NCBI RefSeq assembly: GCF_001613805.1
Contig: NZ_LPVY01000008.1
Coordinates: forward strand, 186,001 to 250,000
Reading direction: 5' to 3'
Origin: Thalassospira lucentensis
Lineage (GTDB): Bacteria; Pseudomonadota; Alphaproteobacteria; Rhodospirillales; Thalassospiraceae
DNA: 64,000 bases
In this document: positions 50,112 to 59,687 of the stretch, piece after piece
Position numbering within the stretch: position 1 is the stretch's first letter
How the letters are laid out: each line of letters starts with the position of its first letter
Program-made: the position numbers and the translations under genes
The notes under the pieces: model-generated
Databases searched by the model: none
Seen by the model: the letters and a program-made list of their open reading frames with translations, nothing else
Told to the model about the DNA's origin: nothing

Positions 50112-51212
50112 TCAGGCCAGAACGTCCTGTTCCTGGCTTGGGTCAATTACGGAAACGGTTTCACCGTTCGGCAACTGGAAGGTGGCACCGTTTTCATCCT
50201 GTCCGAAACGGCCCATCGGCATCAGCATGTCGACCGACAGTTTCAGCATCGGATCACCAGAACCGTCTTCGGCCATGGTTTCGGTCACACCACGTACGAC
50301 CAGGGTTGCCTGTTCCATGATCTGGGCATTGAGTTTCGCCATGCGGCTGGCGAGAATGTCCTGCATGCTGGCATCTTCGGTGGTGCCATCTGCATTTTCT
50401 TTGCCCTCGGCTGCCGGTGCGGCACCGGTGGTATCAAGCATCAGATCGCGGATGAATTCGGCGACTCCGCTGCCTTCCATGTCAAACAGAAGACCGCCAT
50501 TGCCCGCACTGGCCGGATTGCCGAGCATATCGACCAGATTACCGCCGCCAAGGCCATTCATGACGGCGCCAAGCGCACCCATCGCAGCCCCCATGCTGTT
50601 GCCGATGGCAACGGCTTCGGTTCTGACGATCTGAACCTTGGACGCCTCGTAATTGAACGAGAATTCGCCGGTTTCGCTGTTGATGTTGATATCAAGGGAC
50701 TGCATTGCCATCATCGCGGACTCGGAAACCCCGACACCGGCACCCTTCGCCCCGGCATAAGAGATTTCGGTGCGCGAATGGCTGGCAATCGCCTGCTGGA
50801 AGGAGAAATCGATCTGGCCGTCATCAGCAGCCATTTCGCGGATTCCCTTGAACATCGCGTTGGTTGCGGCAAGGGCTTCCTTGTCATCCATTCCGGCCAG
50901 TTTGAACATTTCGACCATGTCATCCTTGATCAGTTCAAGGGCAGCGTCGAGCGCCTTGGCGAAAAGTTCATCCGTGGTCATCGGTTCGGATGTCAGGGAT
51001 TTTGAACCGGCCGGTTGCAGATTTTTATCCGCATTGCGTGCAGCAACGGCATCTTCGGACAGATCCACAGGATCAACAACCGGATGCTGTTTCGAGCCGG
51101 TCTGTGTCGCACCGTTGCCCGAAGGGTTCCCGGATGTGGCAATCGGCTGACGCGTATCGGTCAGTGAAGACTGTCCCTGTCGAAAGGGATTAAGCGTGGA
51201 GAAATCCACCAT
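50112..51212 (-). CDS. Protein of unknown function sharing a domain with the calcium-binding neighbour
   Basis: This 366-residue protein has no signal peptide and a polar, low-complexity first 75 residues. A helical segment EMFKLAGMDDKEALAATNAM (residues 101-120, continuing FKGIREM) and the later SAMMAMQSLDININ (165-178) followed by KVQIVRTEA match the pattern of the downstream protein's 108-134 and 166-213. A glycine-rich hydrophobic stretch (SMGAAMGALGAVMNGLGGGN, about 205-225) follows. It lacks the EF-hand module. I do not recognise a named family. The gene is first of the pair and starts after a CCTCCT-complementary ribosome site (GGAGGAAAT before the ATG). Confidence 0.78.
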   Translation of the reverse strand: MVDFSTLNPFRQGQSSLTDTRQPIATSGNPSGNGATQTGSKQHPVVDPVDLSEDAVAARNADKNLQPAGSKSLTSEPMTTDELFAKALDAALELIKDDMVEMFKLAGMDDKEALAATNAMFKGIREMAADDGQIDFSFQQAIASHSRTEISYAGAKGAGVGVSESAMMAMQSLDININSETGEFSFNYEASKVQIVRTEAVAIGNSMGAAMGALGAVMNGLGGGNLVDMLGNPASAGNGGLLFDMEGSGVAEFIRDLMLDTTGAAPAAEGKENADGTTEDASMQDILASRMAKLNAQIMEQATLVVRGVTETMAEDGSGDPMLKLSVDMLMPMGRFGQDENGATFQLPNGETVSVIDPSQEQDVLA

Positions 51213-51545
51213 TTCCTCCTCCTGAGGCTTCTTTCGCGCAAGGGGTTGAACCCTGATATGTCGCGAAAAAGATGAGCTACTTGCTCTCTAATTCAAAGTT
51301 GAACACCGATCATACGTGTTTTTCGCGATTTCCTCAAGCATGAAGGAAGTGACATTCGCGAGTACAGGCAAAGGTTGTGCAAGTCGGCCCCTTTGGCCCG
51401 GACTTTTGGGGGTCATAACAGCCCGAACATTAGCGATAATGGTTCGTTCCGTTGACAGATGGCAGACAGGGTTCTATCTGTGATCGGGCCTCGGTATATA
51501 GCCGTTGCCCCATAACTGTTTTTTCATTTGTTCAGGAACGTTTTA
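51213..51545. other. Intergenic region upstream of secA
   Basis: These 333 bases between divergent genes hold no supported ORF. They contain the secA promoter at 51452-51480. The remainder (51240-51420) probably holds the promoter of the minus-strand gene at 51212 but shows no clear boxes. Confidence 0.6.
51452..51480 (+). promoter_or_regulatory. Sigma70-type promoter of secA
   Basis: A consensus -35 TTGACA (51452-51457), a 17-base spacer and a -10 TATCTG (51475-51480) lie 65 bases before the secA ATG, implying a 5' leader of about 60 bases. Confidence 0.75.
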
Positions 51546-54257
51546 ATGCTCGGCGTAATTGCCCGGAAAATTTTCGGTTCAGCTAACGATCGTGAAGTCA
51601 AAGCCCTGCGGGCCACGGTCGAGCAAGTCAATGCCCTGGAACCCGAAGTCGAAAAGCTTAGTGACGACGAACTGCGCGCCCGTACCGATTGGCTGCGCGA
51701 ACGTCTGTCGAAGGGCGAGACTCTGAAGGATATTCTTCCTGATGCATTTGCCACCGTCCGCGAGGCGGCCAAGCGTGTGCGCGGCGAACGTCATTACGAT
51801 GTCCAGCTTATGGGCGGCATGGTTCTGACACTTGGCAAGATCGCCGAGATGAAAACCGGTGAAGGTAAAACGCTTGTTTCGACCCTTCCGGTTTATCTGA
51901 ACGCGATTGAAGGCAAGGGTGTTCACGTTGTTACGGTCAACGATTACCTTGCGCGTCGTGACGCGGAATGGATGGGGCAGGTATACGGCTTCCTGGGTCT
52001 TAGCGTTGGCGTGATCATGCATGGCATGACCGATGACCAGCGTCGTTCGGCCTATGCGTGCGACATTACCTATGCCACCAATAACGAGCTGGGCTTTGAT
52101 TATCTGCGCGATAACATGAAGTTCCGCCTTGAAGACATGGTGCAGCGCCCGTTCAACTTTGCCATCGTCGATGAGGTTGACAGCATCCTGATCGACGAAG
52201 CGCGTACCCCGCTGATCATTTCCGGCCCGGCCGAAGACAGTTCGGAGCTGTATCGCGCGATTGATGCGTTGATCCCGAAACTGACCGAGGACGATTACGA
52301 GAAGGATGAAAAGGCACGCGCCGTCACCCTGACCGAAGATGGTACCGAGAATGCCGAACAGCTTTTGCAGCAGATGGGCATCCTGACGGAAGGCACGCTT
52401 TATGACGTGGCCAACGTGCATCTGGTGCACCACGTCAATCAGGCGCTGAAGGCGCACAAGCTGTTCCAGAAGGATACCGATTACATCGTCAAGGACGACA
52501 AGGTCGTGATCATTGACGAGTTCACGGGGCGTATGATGGAAGGCCGCCGTTATTCCGATGGCCTGCATCAGGCACTGGAAGCCAAGGAAAAGGTCAAGAT
52601 CCAGAACGAAAACCAGACTCTGGCCTCGATCACCTTCCAGAACTATTTCCGTCTTTACCCGACGCTTGCGGGGATGACCGGTACGGCAATAACGGAAGCC
52701 GAAGAGTTCGAGGAAATCTATAACCTTCAGGTTGTTGAAATCCCGACCCATCGCCCGATTGCCCGTAAAGACGCCGATGATGAAATTTATCGGACGGCCA
52801 AGGAAAAATGGAACGCGATTGCCGATCTTCTGGAAGATTGCCATAAGCGCGGCCAGCCGGCCCTTGTCGGCACGGTTTCGATTGAAAAATCGGAAATTCT
52901 TGGCGCGTTGCTGAAAGAACGCAAAATCCCGCACGAGGTCCTGAACGCCAAGCAGCATGAACGCGAAGCGTTCATCGTGGCACAGGCCGGTGCGCCGGGC
53001 GCGATCACGATTGCAACCAACATGGCCGGTCGCGGGACTGACATCAAACTTGGCGGCAACGTTGAAATGCGTGCCGAGATCGAGCTTGCCAATATCGACG
53101 ACGATGCAAAGCGTGCCGAGGGGATCGAGCGGATCAAGGCCGAAGTGAAGGCCGATCAGCAGAAGGTTCTGGATGCCGGTGGTCTGTTCGTGATCGGTAC
53201 CGAACGCCATGAGTCGCGTCGTGTCGATAACCAGCTTCGCGGCCGTTCCGGTCGTCAGGGTGACCCGGGTGGTTCGAAATTCTTCCTGTCGCTTGAAGAT
53301 GACCTGATGCGTATTTTCGGGTCCGAGCGTATGGACGGGATGCTTCAGAAGCTTGGCCTTCAGGAAGGCGAGGCGATCTATCACCCGTGGATCAACAAGG
53401 CGCTTGAAAAGGCACAGCAGAAGGTCGAGGCGCGCAACTTCGACATTCGTAAGAACGTGCTGAAATTTGATGACGTCATGAATGACCAGCGTAAGGTCAT
53501 TTATGAACAGCGCCGCGATCTGATGCAGGCCAAGCATGTTGCCGAAGATGTGGCCGACATGCGCAGCGAAGTCGTCGAAGACCTCGTGACCAAATACTGC
53601 CCGGAAAAGGTTTATCCGGAACAGTGGGAAGCGGCCAGCCTGCATGAAGAATGCACGCGTCTGTTTGGCCTTGATCTTCCGGTGACCGACTGGGTCAAGG
53701 AAGAAGGGATTGATGTCGAAGTCATGCGCGAGCGGATCGAGCAGGCGGTTGAAAGCAAGATGGCAGCCAAGGTTGCCAATTATGGCGCCGATATCATGCG
53801 CCAGGTCGAAAAGAGCCTTGTTCTTCAGCTGCTGGATCAGACCTGGAAAGAGCATCTTCTGGCGCTTGATCACCTGCGTCAGGGCATTGGTCTTCGCGCC
53901 TATGGCCAGCGCGATCCGTTAAACGAGTTCAAGCGCGAGGCGTTCAACCTGTTTGAAGGCATGCTGGTGACATTGCGTGAACGTGTGACCCAGATGCTGT
54001 CGCATGTTGAATTGCAGTCCACCCCACGCCCGGAAGACCTTGAACCACGCCGCGCACCGCAGGAAATGCACGAAAATCACCCGGAACCCGAAACCATGGC
54101 GGGTGAAAGTGGTGACAGTGCAACGGTCCATTCGCGTGCGGCATCGGGCAATGTTGACCCCAACGATCCATCGACATGGGGCCGTGTTGCACGAAACGCC
54201 GCATGTCCGTGCGGATCGGGTAAAAAGTACAAGCATTGCCACGGTCAGCTGGCGTAA
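51546..54257 (+). CDS. secA: Preprotein translocase ATPase SecA
   Basis: This 903-residue motor drives proteins through SecYEG. Walker A is MKTGEGKT at residues 102-109. The DEAD-type Walker B region reads [13 protein letters not shown], the second helicase domain has [13 protein letters not shown] and [18 protein letters not shown], and the C-terminal zinc site is [14 protein letters not shown] (CxCx8CH), which also mediates SecB/lipid contact. Length and domain order are complete. The ATG follows AGGA by about 8 bases; a TTG at 51528 is in frame but unlikely. Transcribed alone from the promoter at 51452 and followed by a terminator. Confidence 0.98.
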   Translation: MLGVIARKIFGSANDREVKALRATVEQVNALEPEVEKLSDDELRARTDWLRERLSKGETLKDILPDAFATVREAAKRVRGERHYDVQLMGGMVLTLGKIAEMKTGEGKTLVSTLPVYLNAIEGKGVHVVTVNDYLARRDAEWMGQVYGFLGLSVGVIMHGMTDDQRRSAYACDITYATNNELGFDYLRDNMKFRLEDMVQRPFNFAIVDEVDSILIDEARTPLIISGPAEDSSELYRAIDALIPKLTEDDYEKDEKARAVTLTEDGTENAEQLLQQMGILTEGTLYDVANVHLVHHVNQALKAHKLFQKDTDYIVKDDKVVIIDEFTGRMMEGRRYSDGLHQALEAKEKVKIQNENQTLASITFQNYFRLYPTLAGMTGTAITEAEEFEEIYNLQVVEIPTHRPIARKDADDEIYRTAKEKWNAIADLLEDCHKRGQPALVGTVSIEKSEILGALLKERKIPHEVLNAKQHEREAFIVAQAGAPGAITIATNMAGRGTDIKLGGNVEMRAEIELANIDDDAKRAEGIERIKAEVKADQQKVLDAGGLFVIGTERHESRRVDNQLRGRSGRQGDPGGSKFFLSLEDDLMRIFGSERMDGMLQKLGLQEGEAIYHPWINKALEKAQQKVEARNFDIRKNVLKFDDVMNDQRKVIYEQRRDLMQAKHVAEDVADMRSEVVEDLVTKYCPEKVYPEQWEAASLHEECTRLFGLDLPVTDWVKEEGIDVEVMRERIEQAVESKMAAKVANYGADIMRQVEKSLVLQLLDQTWKEHLLALDHLRQGIGLRAYGQRDPLNEFKREAFNLFEGMLVTLRERVTQMLSHVELQSTPRPEDLEPRRAPQEMHENHPEPETMAGESGDSATVHSRAASGNVDPNDPSTWGRVARNAACPCGSGKKYKHCHGQLA

Positions 54258-54282
54258 GCCAATCTATGTGGGTTTGATTTGC

Positions 54283-54316
54283 AAAACGCGTCGTTTTAAA
54301 CGGCGCGTTTTGTTTT
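54283..54316 (+). terminator. Intrinsic terminator of secA
   Basis: The stem AAAACGCG / CGCGTTTT around a 13-nt loop is followed by GTTTTA, 25 bases after the secA stop. It may also act for the convergent hydrolase gene. Confidence 0.85.
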
Positions 54317-54339
54317 ATGACCGGGGTTTTATGCGCTTG

Positions 54340-55215
54340 TTACTGTGTCGAAAGTAATGGCGCAGTTTGCATCTTTCGTGCGGCCAGAAATTCCAGAATG
54401 GGATTCAGCACGGCCCGGTTTTCTGTCAGGATGCTGCCGAGTGCAATCAGGGTTCCGGCATGGCCGGTGTCGTCGATTTCAATCAGTTTTGCATCCGGGG
54501 CAAGTTCCGCCAAGCGGCGGGAATTGCGGGGGTAGACCGTATGATCACGCGTACCCGTGATCAGAAGCATCGGCGGCATGTGTGACAGGTCCTGTTCGAC
54601 CGGCTGGCTTTGGGCAGCAGGGGTTTCGCCAAAGGCAATCCGGGTTGCCTTAACATCGTAGGGATAGAAATCATAAGGGCCGGAAAGCCCGATGATGCCT
54701 GCAATGTCGTTAGACGACATGCCCACAGATGCCAGATAGGACTGATCGGCCACCAGTTGAACCGCGTTATAGGCACCGGCGGAATGACCAGCCAATATCA
54801 TCGGGATTGTGGTGATGCGGTCGGGATGTTGATTGCCGTACTGCTTCATGAAGGCGAGTGCCCTGGCGCCGTCTTCGATAAATTCGGGGAAACGGATTTG
54901 GGGCACCAGCCGGTAATCGGGGATGGCCACCGCGTAGCCCATATCGGTAAAGCGTTTGGCGACGAAGGCGTATTTTGCCTTGTCACCCGAATCCCACGAT
55001 CCGCCATAAAACCAGACGATCAGGGGGGCCGGTTTTGAGCGGTCAGGCGGCAGATAGAGATCAAGTTTCTGGCGTTCATCATCGCCGTATCGCAGGTCGG
55101 CAACAGTCGGGTGATAGTCCCCTGCCTGCAGGTGATTGAATGCGGCGAGTTTGTCGCAGGCCGCCAGAAACAGGGCTGCGATCAGGGCATTTGCCGTTAG
55201 TTTGAGTACGCGCAT
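54340..55215 (-). CDS. Lipoprotein alpha/beta hydrolase (esterase-like)
   Basis: This 291-residue protein has a lipoprotein signal with lipobox LAAC (LTANALIAALFLAACDK). The hydrolase core has an oxyanion-hole segment WFYGGSWDSGDK, nucleophile elbow GHSAGAY, an acid in ITGTRDHTVYP and the histidine in DDTGHAG, so the triad is intact. The pattern fits the BD-FAE/carboxylesterase type acting on acyl esters at the envelope. The substrate is unknown. A GTG two codons upstream is an alternative start. It is convergent with secA. Confidence 0.87.
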   Translation of the reverse strand: MRVLKLTANALIAALFLAACDKLAAFNHLQAGDYHPTVADLRYGDDERQKLDLYLPPDRSKPAPLIVWFYGGSWDSGDKAKYAFVAKRFTDMGYAVAIPDYRLVPQIRFPEFIEDGARALAFMKQYGNQHPDRITTIPMILAGHSAGAYNAVQLVADQSYLASVGMSSNDIAGIIGLSGPYDFYPYDVKATRIAFGETPAAQSQPVEQDLSHMPPMLLITGTRDHTVYPRNSRRLAELAPDAKLIEIDDTGHAGTLIALGSILTENRAVLNPILEFLAARKMQTAPLLSTQ

Positions 55216-55307
55216 TGTCACCGTAAAACAGATATTATCGATTTGGATTTAAAGCTTATACGCGAAAGCCCGCCATCGGGATTTGTTTCATTTCAAGGGT
55301 GTTAGAC

Positions 55308-56801
55308 GTGCATCGCAGTTCGGGTTTGATGACTTTGGCAAGAACACTGGTTGTGATGCCGGTTCTGATCGTCTTTTCATCTGCGGCATTCGCAGACAAT
55401 GACAATGAGGCTTATGAAGCCGCGATTGCCGGTATGACACAAAATCCGCAAGCCGCAGAAAAGGCGGTTAAGGGCCGGTCGGACGGTGTCGGATTGCTGG
55501 ACCGGATGTTGTTTTTATACGCGTTTAAGGACCAGAGCCCGGCACGTGATCGTGAAATCGCTGCCTTGCAAGACCGCGTCAATGAAGACGTCATTCCGTT
55601 GACTGACGAGCTGGAACGCAGTGTGCTGGGGGACTTGCAAAGCTTTGACGGATCAATTGAAAGCCTGTTGCCGACGATCACGCTGGCGTCGAGCAGCGGT
55701 TATGCGAATACGGATTCCGCGTTTTACGCCATTCCCTGTGCGATTTTGCAGCGACAGCCGGGGCTTCTAGATGCAACCCGACCGACATGGGGCGGCAATC
55801 GCGACAATTTCATGCCGCGTTCGGGGTGCCAATGGGGGCGCGGGGTGGTTGCGGGCTATCCAACCGCGCTGATGAATGCCTATGCTGACGCGGCTTATCT
55901 GGCCAGTGGGGATATGTTTGCCCCGGAAAACGGAACGATACGTTTTGCGCATATGGCAGGGCAAAGTCACGATCTTGAGATGGCGATGCTAAAGCCTGAT
56001 GAATTGCCGTCTGCCCCCACGGGATCGCGTAAACCGTTCGAGGTCTGGTCGTATCTTTCGCCCGCCAACCGGGATGTTTTCAACGCGATTGAAGCCGCGC
56101 GGATACCGGCGCAGGATGCGTTGATTACCTATTGGGTTTCACGCGGCGAAAGCCGGGATATGGCAGTTAAAATCGCCCGCGATACCCTGTTTTCCGTGGT
56201 GTATGGGGCCGATTGCGATACGCCGGTACCGGTTGATGCGATGCGTGTGATGTTAATCGAAAACCGCCCGGTTGCGGATATCGTGGCGATGGCAACGCGC
56301 GGTGCGGGGCAGGATGGAAACCTGTTTGCCCGATGTGCGGCGTACGGGGGTATTGACCCGTTATTGCATGTTGCAGTGATGCGATCCGACAGTACGGAAA
56401 TCCTCGATATTTTGTCGCAGAAGGGTTATCTCGCCGATATCGAGGCACGCAATGATTTTGGCAAAACCGCCTTGATGGCCGCTGCCCAGCAGGGCAACAG
56501 CCCAGCGGTAAGATGGTTGTTGGACAAGGGGGCGGATGTTCAGGCGCGGACAAATGCCACGGATAAATGGGAATATCCCCGCCATGGGGAACGAACAGCA
56601 TTGCATTATGCCGCGGCGGCAGGGGAGGCTGCGGTCGTGAAGATGCTGATTGCGGCCGGGGCCAAGACCAATGCGGTTGATGATGAAGGATTTTCGGTGC
56701 GCGATTACCTGATCGGTCGGGAAGATTTGCCGGGGAATACGACGGTTTCAAGCGAAGATCGTGCGATGATTTTGCGATTGCTGGACGGGCAAAAGGGTTG
56801 A
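55308..56801 (+). CDS. Exported ankyrin-repeat protein
   Basis: This protein of about 497 residues has a signal peptide (TLARTLVVMPVLIVFSSAAF, likely cut after AFA). The central part (residues about 30-330) is unrecognised, with cysteines in IPCAILQRQ, RSGCQWGRG, YGADCDTP and FARCAAYGG. The C-terminal part carries about three ankyrin repeats (DPLLHVAVMRSDSTEILDIL, GKTALMAAAQQGNSPAVRWL, RTALHYAAAAGEAAVVKMLI). Ankyrins usually bind proteins, so a periplasmic interaction role is likely. The start is uncertain: GTG at 55308 has AAGGG at 8 bases, GTG 55299 and ATG 55329 are alternatives. Confidence 0.82.
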   Translation: MHRSSGLMTLARTLVVMPVLIVFSSAAFADNDNEAYEAAIAGMTQNPQAAEKAVKGRSDGVGLLDRMLFLYAFKDQSPARDREIAALQDRVNEDVIPLTDELERSVLGDLQSFDGSIESLLPTITLASSSGYANTDSAFYAIPCAILQRQPGLLDATRPTWGGNRDNFMPRSGCQWGRGVVAGYPTALMNAYADAAYLASGDMFAPENGTIRFAHMAGQSHDLEMAMLKPDELPSAPTGSRKPFEVWSYLSPANRDVFNAIEAARIPAQDALITYWVSRGESRDMAVKIARDTLFSVVYGADCDTPVPVDAMRVMLIENRPVADIVAMATRGAGQDGNLFARCAAYGGIDPLLHVAVMRSDSTEILDILSQKGYLADIEARNDFGKTALMAAAQQGNSPAVRWLLDKGADVQARTNATDKWEYPRHGERTALHYAAAAGEAAVVKMLIAAGAKTNAVDDEGFSVRDYLIGREDLPGNTTVSSEDRAMILRLLDGQKG

Positions 56802-56860
56802 GCCGATTTCGGTCAAATGCGGCACTTGGCGAAAGCAGACTTGCAGGATAAAACAATCGC

Positions 56861-57322
56861 ATGAGCATTCAGAATCCAGATAGAGGCTGCATGTCGGTGG
56901 ACCTGCGGCAGGGGAAAATCCCGGAAAGAACGGTGTTTGTCAGTGCGGTTGCGCTGGTGGATGCAGATCATCGCGTGTTGATCGCCCAGCGCCCCGAAGG
57001 CAAATCGATGGCGGGGCTGTGGGAGTTTCCGGGCGGCAAGGTCGAGGCGGGCGAGACGCCGGAAATGGCATTGGTGCGCGAGCTTAAGGAAGAGCTTGGT
57101 ATCGACATCACCGAAAGCTGTCTGGCACCTTTTACCTTTGCATCATTTACCTATGACGATTTCCATCTGATGATGCCGCTTTATCTGTGCCGGGTCTGGA
57201 AGGGGGAGATTACCCCGATGGAAGGCCAGCAGGTCAAATGGGTGCGCCCGATCCGGTTGGGTGATTATCCGATGCCGCCAGCCGATGTGCCGCTGGTGGC
57301 AATGTTGCGCGATTTTCTGTGA
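56861..57322 (+). CDS. mutT: 8-oxo-dGTP diphosphatase MutT (Nudix hydrolase)
   Basis: This 153-residue Nudix enzyme cleans oxidised dGTP from the nucleotide pool. The Nudix box is intact: GGKVEAGETPEMALVRELKE followed by ELGI. It is preceded by RPEGKSMAGLWEFPGG, which is characteristic of MutT, and a VKWVRP substrate segment follows. The first 20 residues precede the fold; an internal ATG at codon 11 is a possible alternative start. It follows the ankyrin gene by 59 bases and precedes the CinA-type gene. Confidence 0.93.
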   Translation: MSIQNPDRGCMSVDLRQGKIPERTVFVSAVALVDADHRVLIAQRPEGKSMAGLWEFPGGKVEAGETPEMALVRELKEELGIDITESCLAPFTFASFTYDDFHLMMPLYLCRVWKGEITPMEGQQVKWVRPIRLGDYPMPPADVPLVAMLRDFL

Positions 57323-57380
57323 CGATCCGGCTGGTGCCGCCGGTCGTATCAAATGAAGAATTCAAATTTGCGGGGTTGTG

Positions 57381-58142
57381 ATGTCTGAAGCGGTTCGGGC
57401 CTGTCTGATCATTATCGGCAATGAAATCCTTTCGGGGCGAACCCATGACAAGAACCTGCCCTATCTGGCGGAAGAACTGAACAAGCTTGGCATTCGGTTG
57501 GCCGAGACGCGGGTGATTCCCGACATCGAAACCACGATCATCGAAACGGTCAATGAGTGCCGGGCAAAGTTCGATTATGTCTTTACCACCGGCGGCATTG
57601 GTCCGACCCATGATGATATTACATCACCCTGTGTTGCGCGGGCCTTCGGGGTCGAGATTGAACTGAATGCACAAGCGCATGAATTGCTGAAAAGCCATTA
57701 TGAAAATCCGGCTGATCTGAACGAGGCGCGGCTTCGCATGGCGCATATTCCGGTCGGGGCAGAGCTGATTGATAATCCGATATCCAAGGCACCGGGTTTC
57801 CGGATGGAAAATGTCTATGTCATGGCCGGTGTGCCGATGATCATGCAGGCGATGTTCCAGGGGATCAAACATCAGCTGACCGGCGGGCGACCAATGGTTT
57901 CGCGGTCCATCGGGGGATATATCCCCGAAGGCACGATTGCCAAGGTGCTGGGCGAAATCCAGCATGATTTCCCCGATACCGATATCGGGTCCTATCCGTT
58001 CCTGCGTGAGGGAAAACTGGGCACGACGCTTGTGGTGCGGGGCGAAGAGGCCAAGGATGTCGATCTGGCATCCGAGCGCATCCGGGCTGCGATCATAGAG
58101 CAGGGCCGCGAGGTTATCGAGGATAGCGGCGCAGTTTCGTAA
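57381..58142 (+). CDS. CinA N-terminal/molybdopterin-binding domain protein
   Basis: This protein of about 253 residues contains the MoCF/CinA nucleotide- or pterin-binding fold: IIGNEILSGRTHDKN near the N-terminus, TTGGIGPTHDDITSP and the later APGFRMENVYVMAGVPMIM. It ends without the CinA C-terminal deamidase domain, so it corresponds to the short stand-alone form often annotated as competence/damage-inducible protein A. Its enzymatic role is uncertain; related proteins act as ADP-ribose or FAD pyrophosphatases. The start ATG follows GGGG; an adjacent GTG (57378) is in frame. Confidence 0.88.
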   Translation: MSEAVRACLIIIGNEILSGRTHDKNLPYLAEELNKLGIRLAETRVIPDIETTIIETVNECRAKFDYVFTTGGIGPTHDDITSPCVARAFGVEIELNAQAHELLKSHYENPADLNEARLRMAHIPVGAELIDNPISKAPGFRMENVYVMAGVPMIMQAMFQGIKHQLTGGRPMVSRSIGGYIPEGTIAKVLGEIQHDFPDTDIGSYPFLREGKLGTTLVVRGEEAKDVDLASERIRAAIIEQGREVIEDSGAVS

Positions 58143-58175
58143 CGCGTGGATTGCGATTGATCATTTTGGCGATGC

Positions 58176-58181
58176 TATAAT
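58176..58181 (+). promoter_or_regulatory. Consensus -10 box TATAAT before the small membrane protein gene
   Basis: A perfect TATAAT lies 44 bases before the ATG at 58225. The -35 region at 17 bases (GCGATT) is poor, so the promoter call rests on the -10 alone. Confidence 0.4.
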
Positions 58182-58224
58182 TCCGGCTATGACAATCCGA
58201 TGATGTCGCGTTGGAGGAACCAGC

Positions 58225-58566
58225 ATGACGGGCAAGTCAAACGACACGGATGAAATTCGTAACAGCAAGGCTGCGCGCGAAGCCCGTTCCATTATCAAGT
58301 TCATGATCGAACATACCGCCTATGGCGGGTTCGGTGCGCTGGTATTTGGTGCCTTGGTGCTGTTTTTTGACATTGGCGGGATTTACAGCCTTGCCATGGC
58401 ATCACGTGATGCGCCGATCTTTATCATGCTGCTGTTTTTCGGGTTGTTCATCACGTTTGGCGGTATCAGCCTTGGCATCGGAATCATGAATTTGGGCGGG
58501 TTTTCCGATAATGACAGCTATGACGACGAACGAAAAAAGCATCGTGATGATCGGAACGGATCATAA
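58225..58566 (+). CDS. Small membrane protein of unknown function, two helices
   Basis: This 113-residue protein has a charged N-terminus (KSNDTDEIRNSKAAREARS), two hydrophobic helices (GGFGALVFGALVLFFDIGGI and FIMLLFFGLFITFGGISLGI), and a highly charged C-terminal tail rich in Asp/Arg/Lys (DDERKKHRDDRNGS). GGAGGA precedes the ATG by 7 bases. I do not recognise it. A strong terminator follows at once, so it is a single-gene unit or the end of a short transcript from 58176. Confidence 0.75.
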   Translation: MTGKSNDTDEIRNSKAAREARSIIKFMIEHTAYGGFGALVFGALVLFFDIGGIYSLAMASRDAPIFIMLLFFGLFITFGGISLGIGIMNLGGFSDNDSYDDERKKHRDDRNGS

Positions 58567-58595
58567 AAAAGGCGCTGATGATTTCAGCGCCTTTT
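58567..58595. terminator. Bidirectional intrinsic terminator
   Basis: A 12-bp perfect stem AAAAGGCGCTGA / TCAGCGCCTTTT has a 5-nt loop and lies between convergent small membrane protein genes. Confidence 0.92.
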
Positions 58596-58614
58596 GCCAT
58601 CTAGCGAACCGCGA

Positions 58615-58866
58615 TCAGGGCCGGTCCGCACCACTGCGCGAACGCAGTATTTTGGCGATGATCATGCCACCGATCCAGAATGCCAGCGGCACGACAAAGA
58701 TATAGTCAAACATCGGGTGCGTGGTATCGCCCCCGGAAATTGCCAGAATGTAACCAACCCACGCCGCGGTCAGAAGATAGCCCATGATCTTGAAGTAATG
58801 ACCATTGGGCAGGCCTTTTTTTGCGGGTTGTTCGGGGTTGGTTGGTTGGCCTTTATCGGCGGTCAT
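58615..58866 (-). CDS. Small two-helix membrane protein of unknown function
   Basis: This 83-residue protein has a polar N-terminus, two hydrophobic segments (YFKIMGYLLTAAWVGYILAI and YIFVVPLAFWIGGMIIAKIL), and a basic end. AAAGGA is 7 bases before the ATG. It follows bluB by 29 bases on the same strand and is probably co-transcribed. I do not recognise the family. Confidence 0.75.
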   Translation of the reverse strand: MTADKGQPTNPEQPAKKGLPNGHYFKIMGYLLTAAWVGYILAISGGDTTHPMFDYIFVVPLAFWIGGMIIAKILRSRSGADRP

Positions 58867-58895
58867 CGGGATTTCCTTTGATGATCGGATTTGGG

Positions 58896-59585
58896 TTAGC
58901 GTTCAAGCGTCAGGTCAGCGGGATTGATGCGATCCTGCCAGCCCTCGCGGACGAGTTCGGGAACGACGTGGTCTTCTTCAGGATAGCCGATGCACAGATA
59001 GGCAATCAGTCGCCAATGTGATGGGACTTCAAGCGCTTTGAGAACGGTTTCGGGTTCAAGGATCGAGACCCAGCCGACCCCGATGCCCTTGACGCGCGCG
59101 GCCAGCCACAAAAGCTGTACGGCGGCGACGGCAGAATAATCGAGCATTTCGGGCATGGTTTTGCGGCCCAATCCCATGCCAGCCTCGGTTTCCTCGTCGG
59201 CGAAGACGGCGAGCTGCACGGGGGCCTGATCCATGCCCTGCAATTTCAGGGACGCATAAAGTCTGGCACGTTCGCCGTGATAGTCGTTGAGCGCCTGCTG
59301 ATTGGCGCGTTCAAAACTGTCGCGGATGGCCTGGCGGCGGTCGGGATCGTTGACCTTTACAAAACGCCATGGCTGAGAATTGCCGACAGACGGGGCAAGG
59401 CAGGCTTCCTTGATCAGGTCATCAATATCGGCCCTGGGGATCGGGTCGGTGCGAAAACGCCGCACGTCACGACGCCACAAAAGCAGATCGATGAACTGCT
59501 TTTGAAAGGTGCGATCAAACACCGGCGGGGTTAGTGTATCTGTCGCGTCGGGCGTATCGGGCGCATCGCGATCGGATTGGGTCAT
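58896..59585 (-). CDS. bluB: 5,6-dimethylbenzimidazole synthase BluB
   Basis: This 229-residue flavin-destructase converts reduced FMN and O2 into dimethylbenzimidazole, the lower ligand of cobalamin. It has the nitroreductase-like fold with RRDVRRFRTDPIP, APSVGNSQPWRFV, a LDYSAVAAVQLLWLAAR helix and GIGVGWVSILEP, all typical of BluB rather than general nitroreductases. The first 25 residues are polar and poorly conserved-looking. The presence of this gene supports endogenous B12 completion for the mutA/mutB enzyme encoded in the same window. Confidence 0.9.
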   Translation of the reverse strand: MTQSDRDAPDTPDATDTLTPPVFDRTFQKQFIDLLLWRRDVRRFRTDPIPRADIDDLIKEACLAPSVGNSQPWRFVKVNDPDRRQAIRDSFERANQQALNDYHGERARLYASLKLQGMDQAPVQLAVFADEETEAGMGLGRKTMPEMLDYSAVAAVQLLWLAARVKGIGVGWVSILEPETVLKALEVPSHWRLIAYLCIGYPEEDHVVPELVREGWQDRINPADLTLER

Positions 59586-59687
59586 GGCGTGAACCTGCTG
59601 GTCTTGGCGGTTTCGAATTCTTTGTGCACCCTAACCGGACAGGGATGTAACGCCAAGCCACAAGATATCAGCAAGGGGCGGAAAACA

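Noticed and set aside
51579-53873. A 764-codon ORF antisense to secA
   Set aside because: It lies wholly inside secA, whose motifs are complete. Codon bias of GC-rich genes commonly leaves the antisense frame open.
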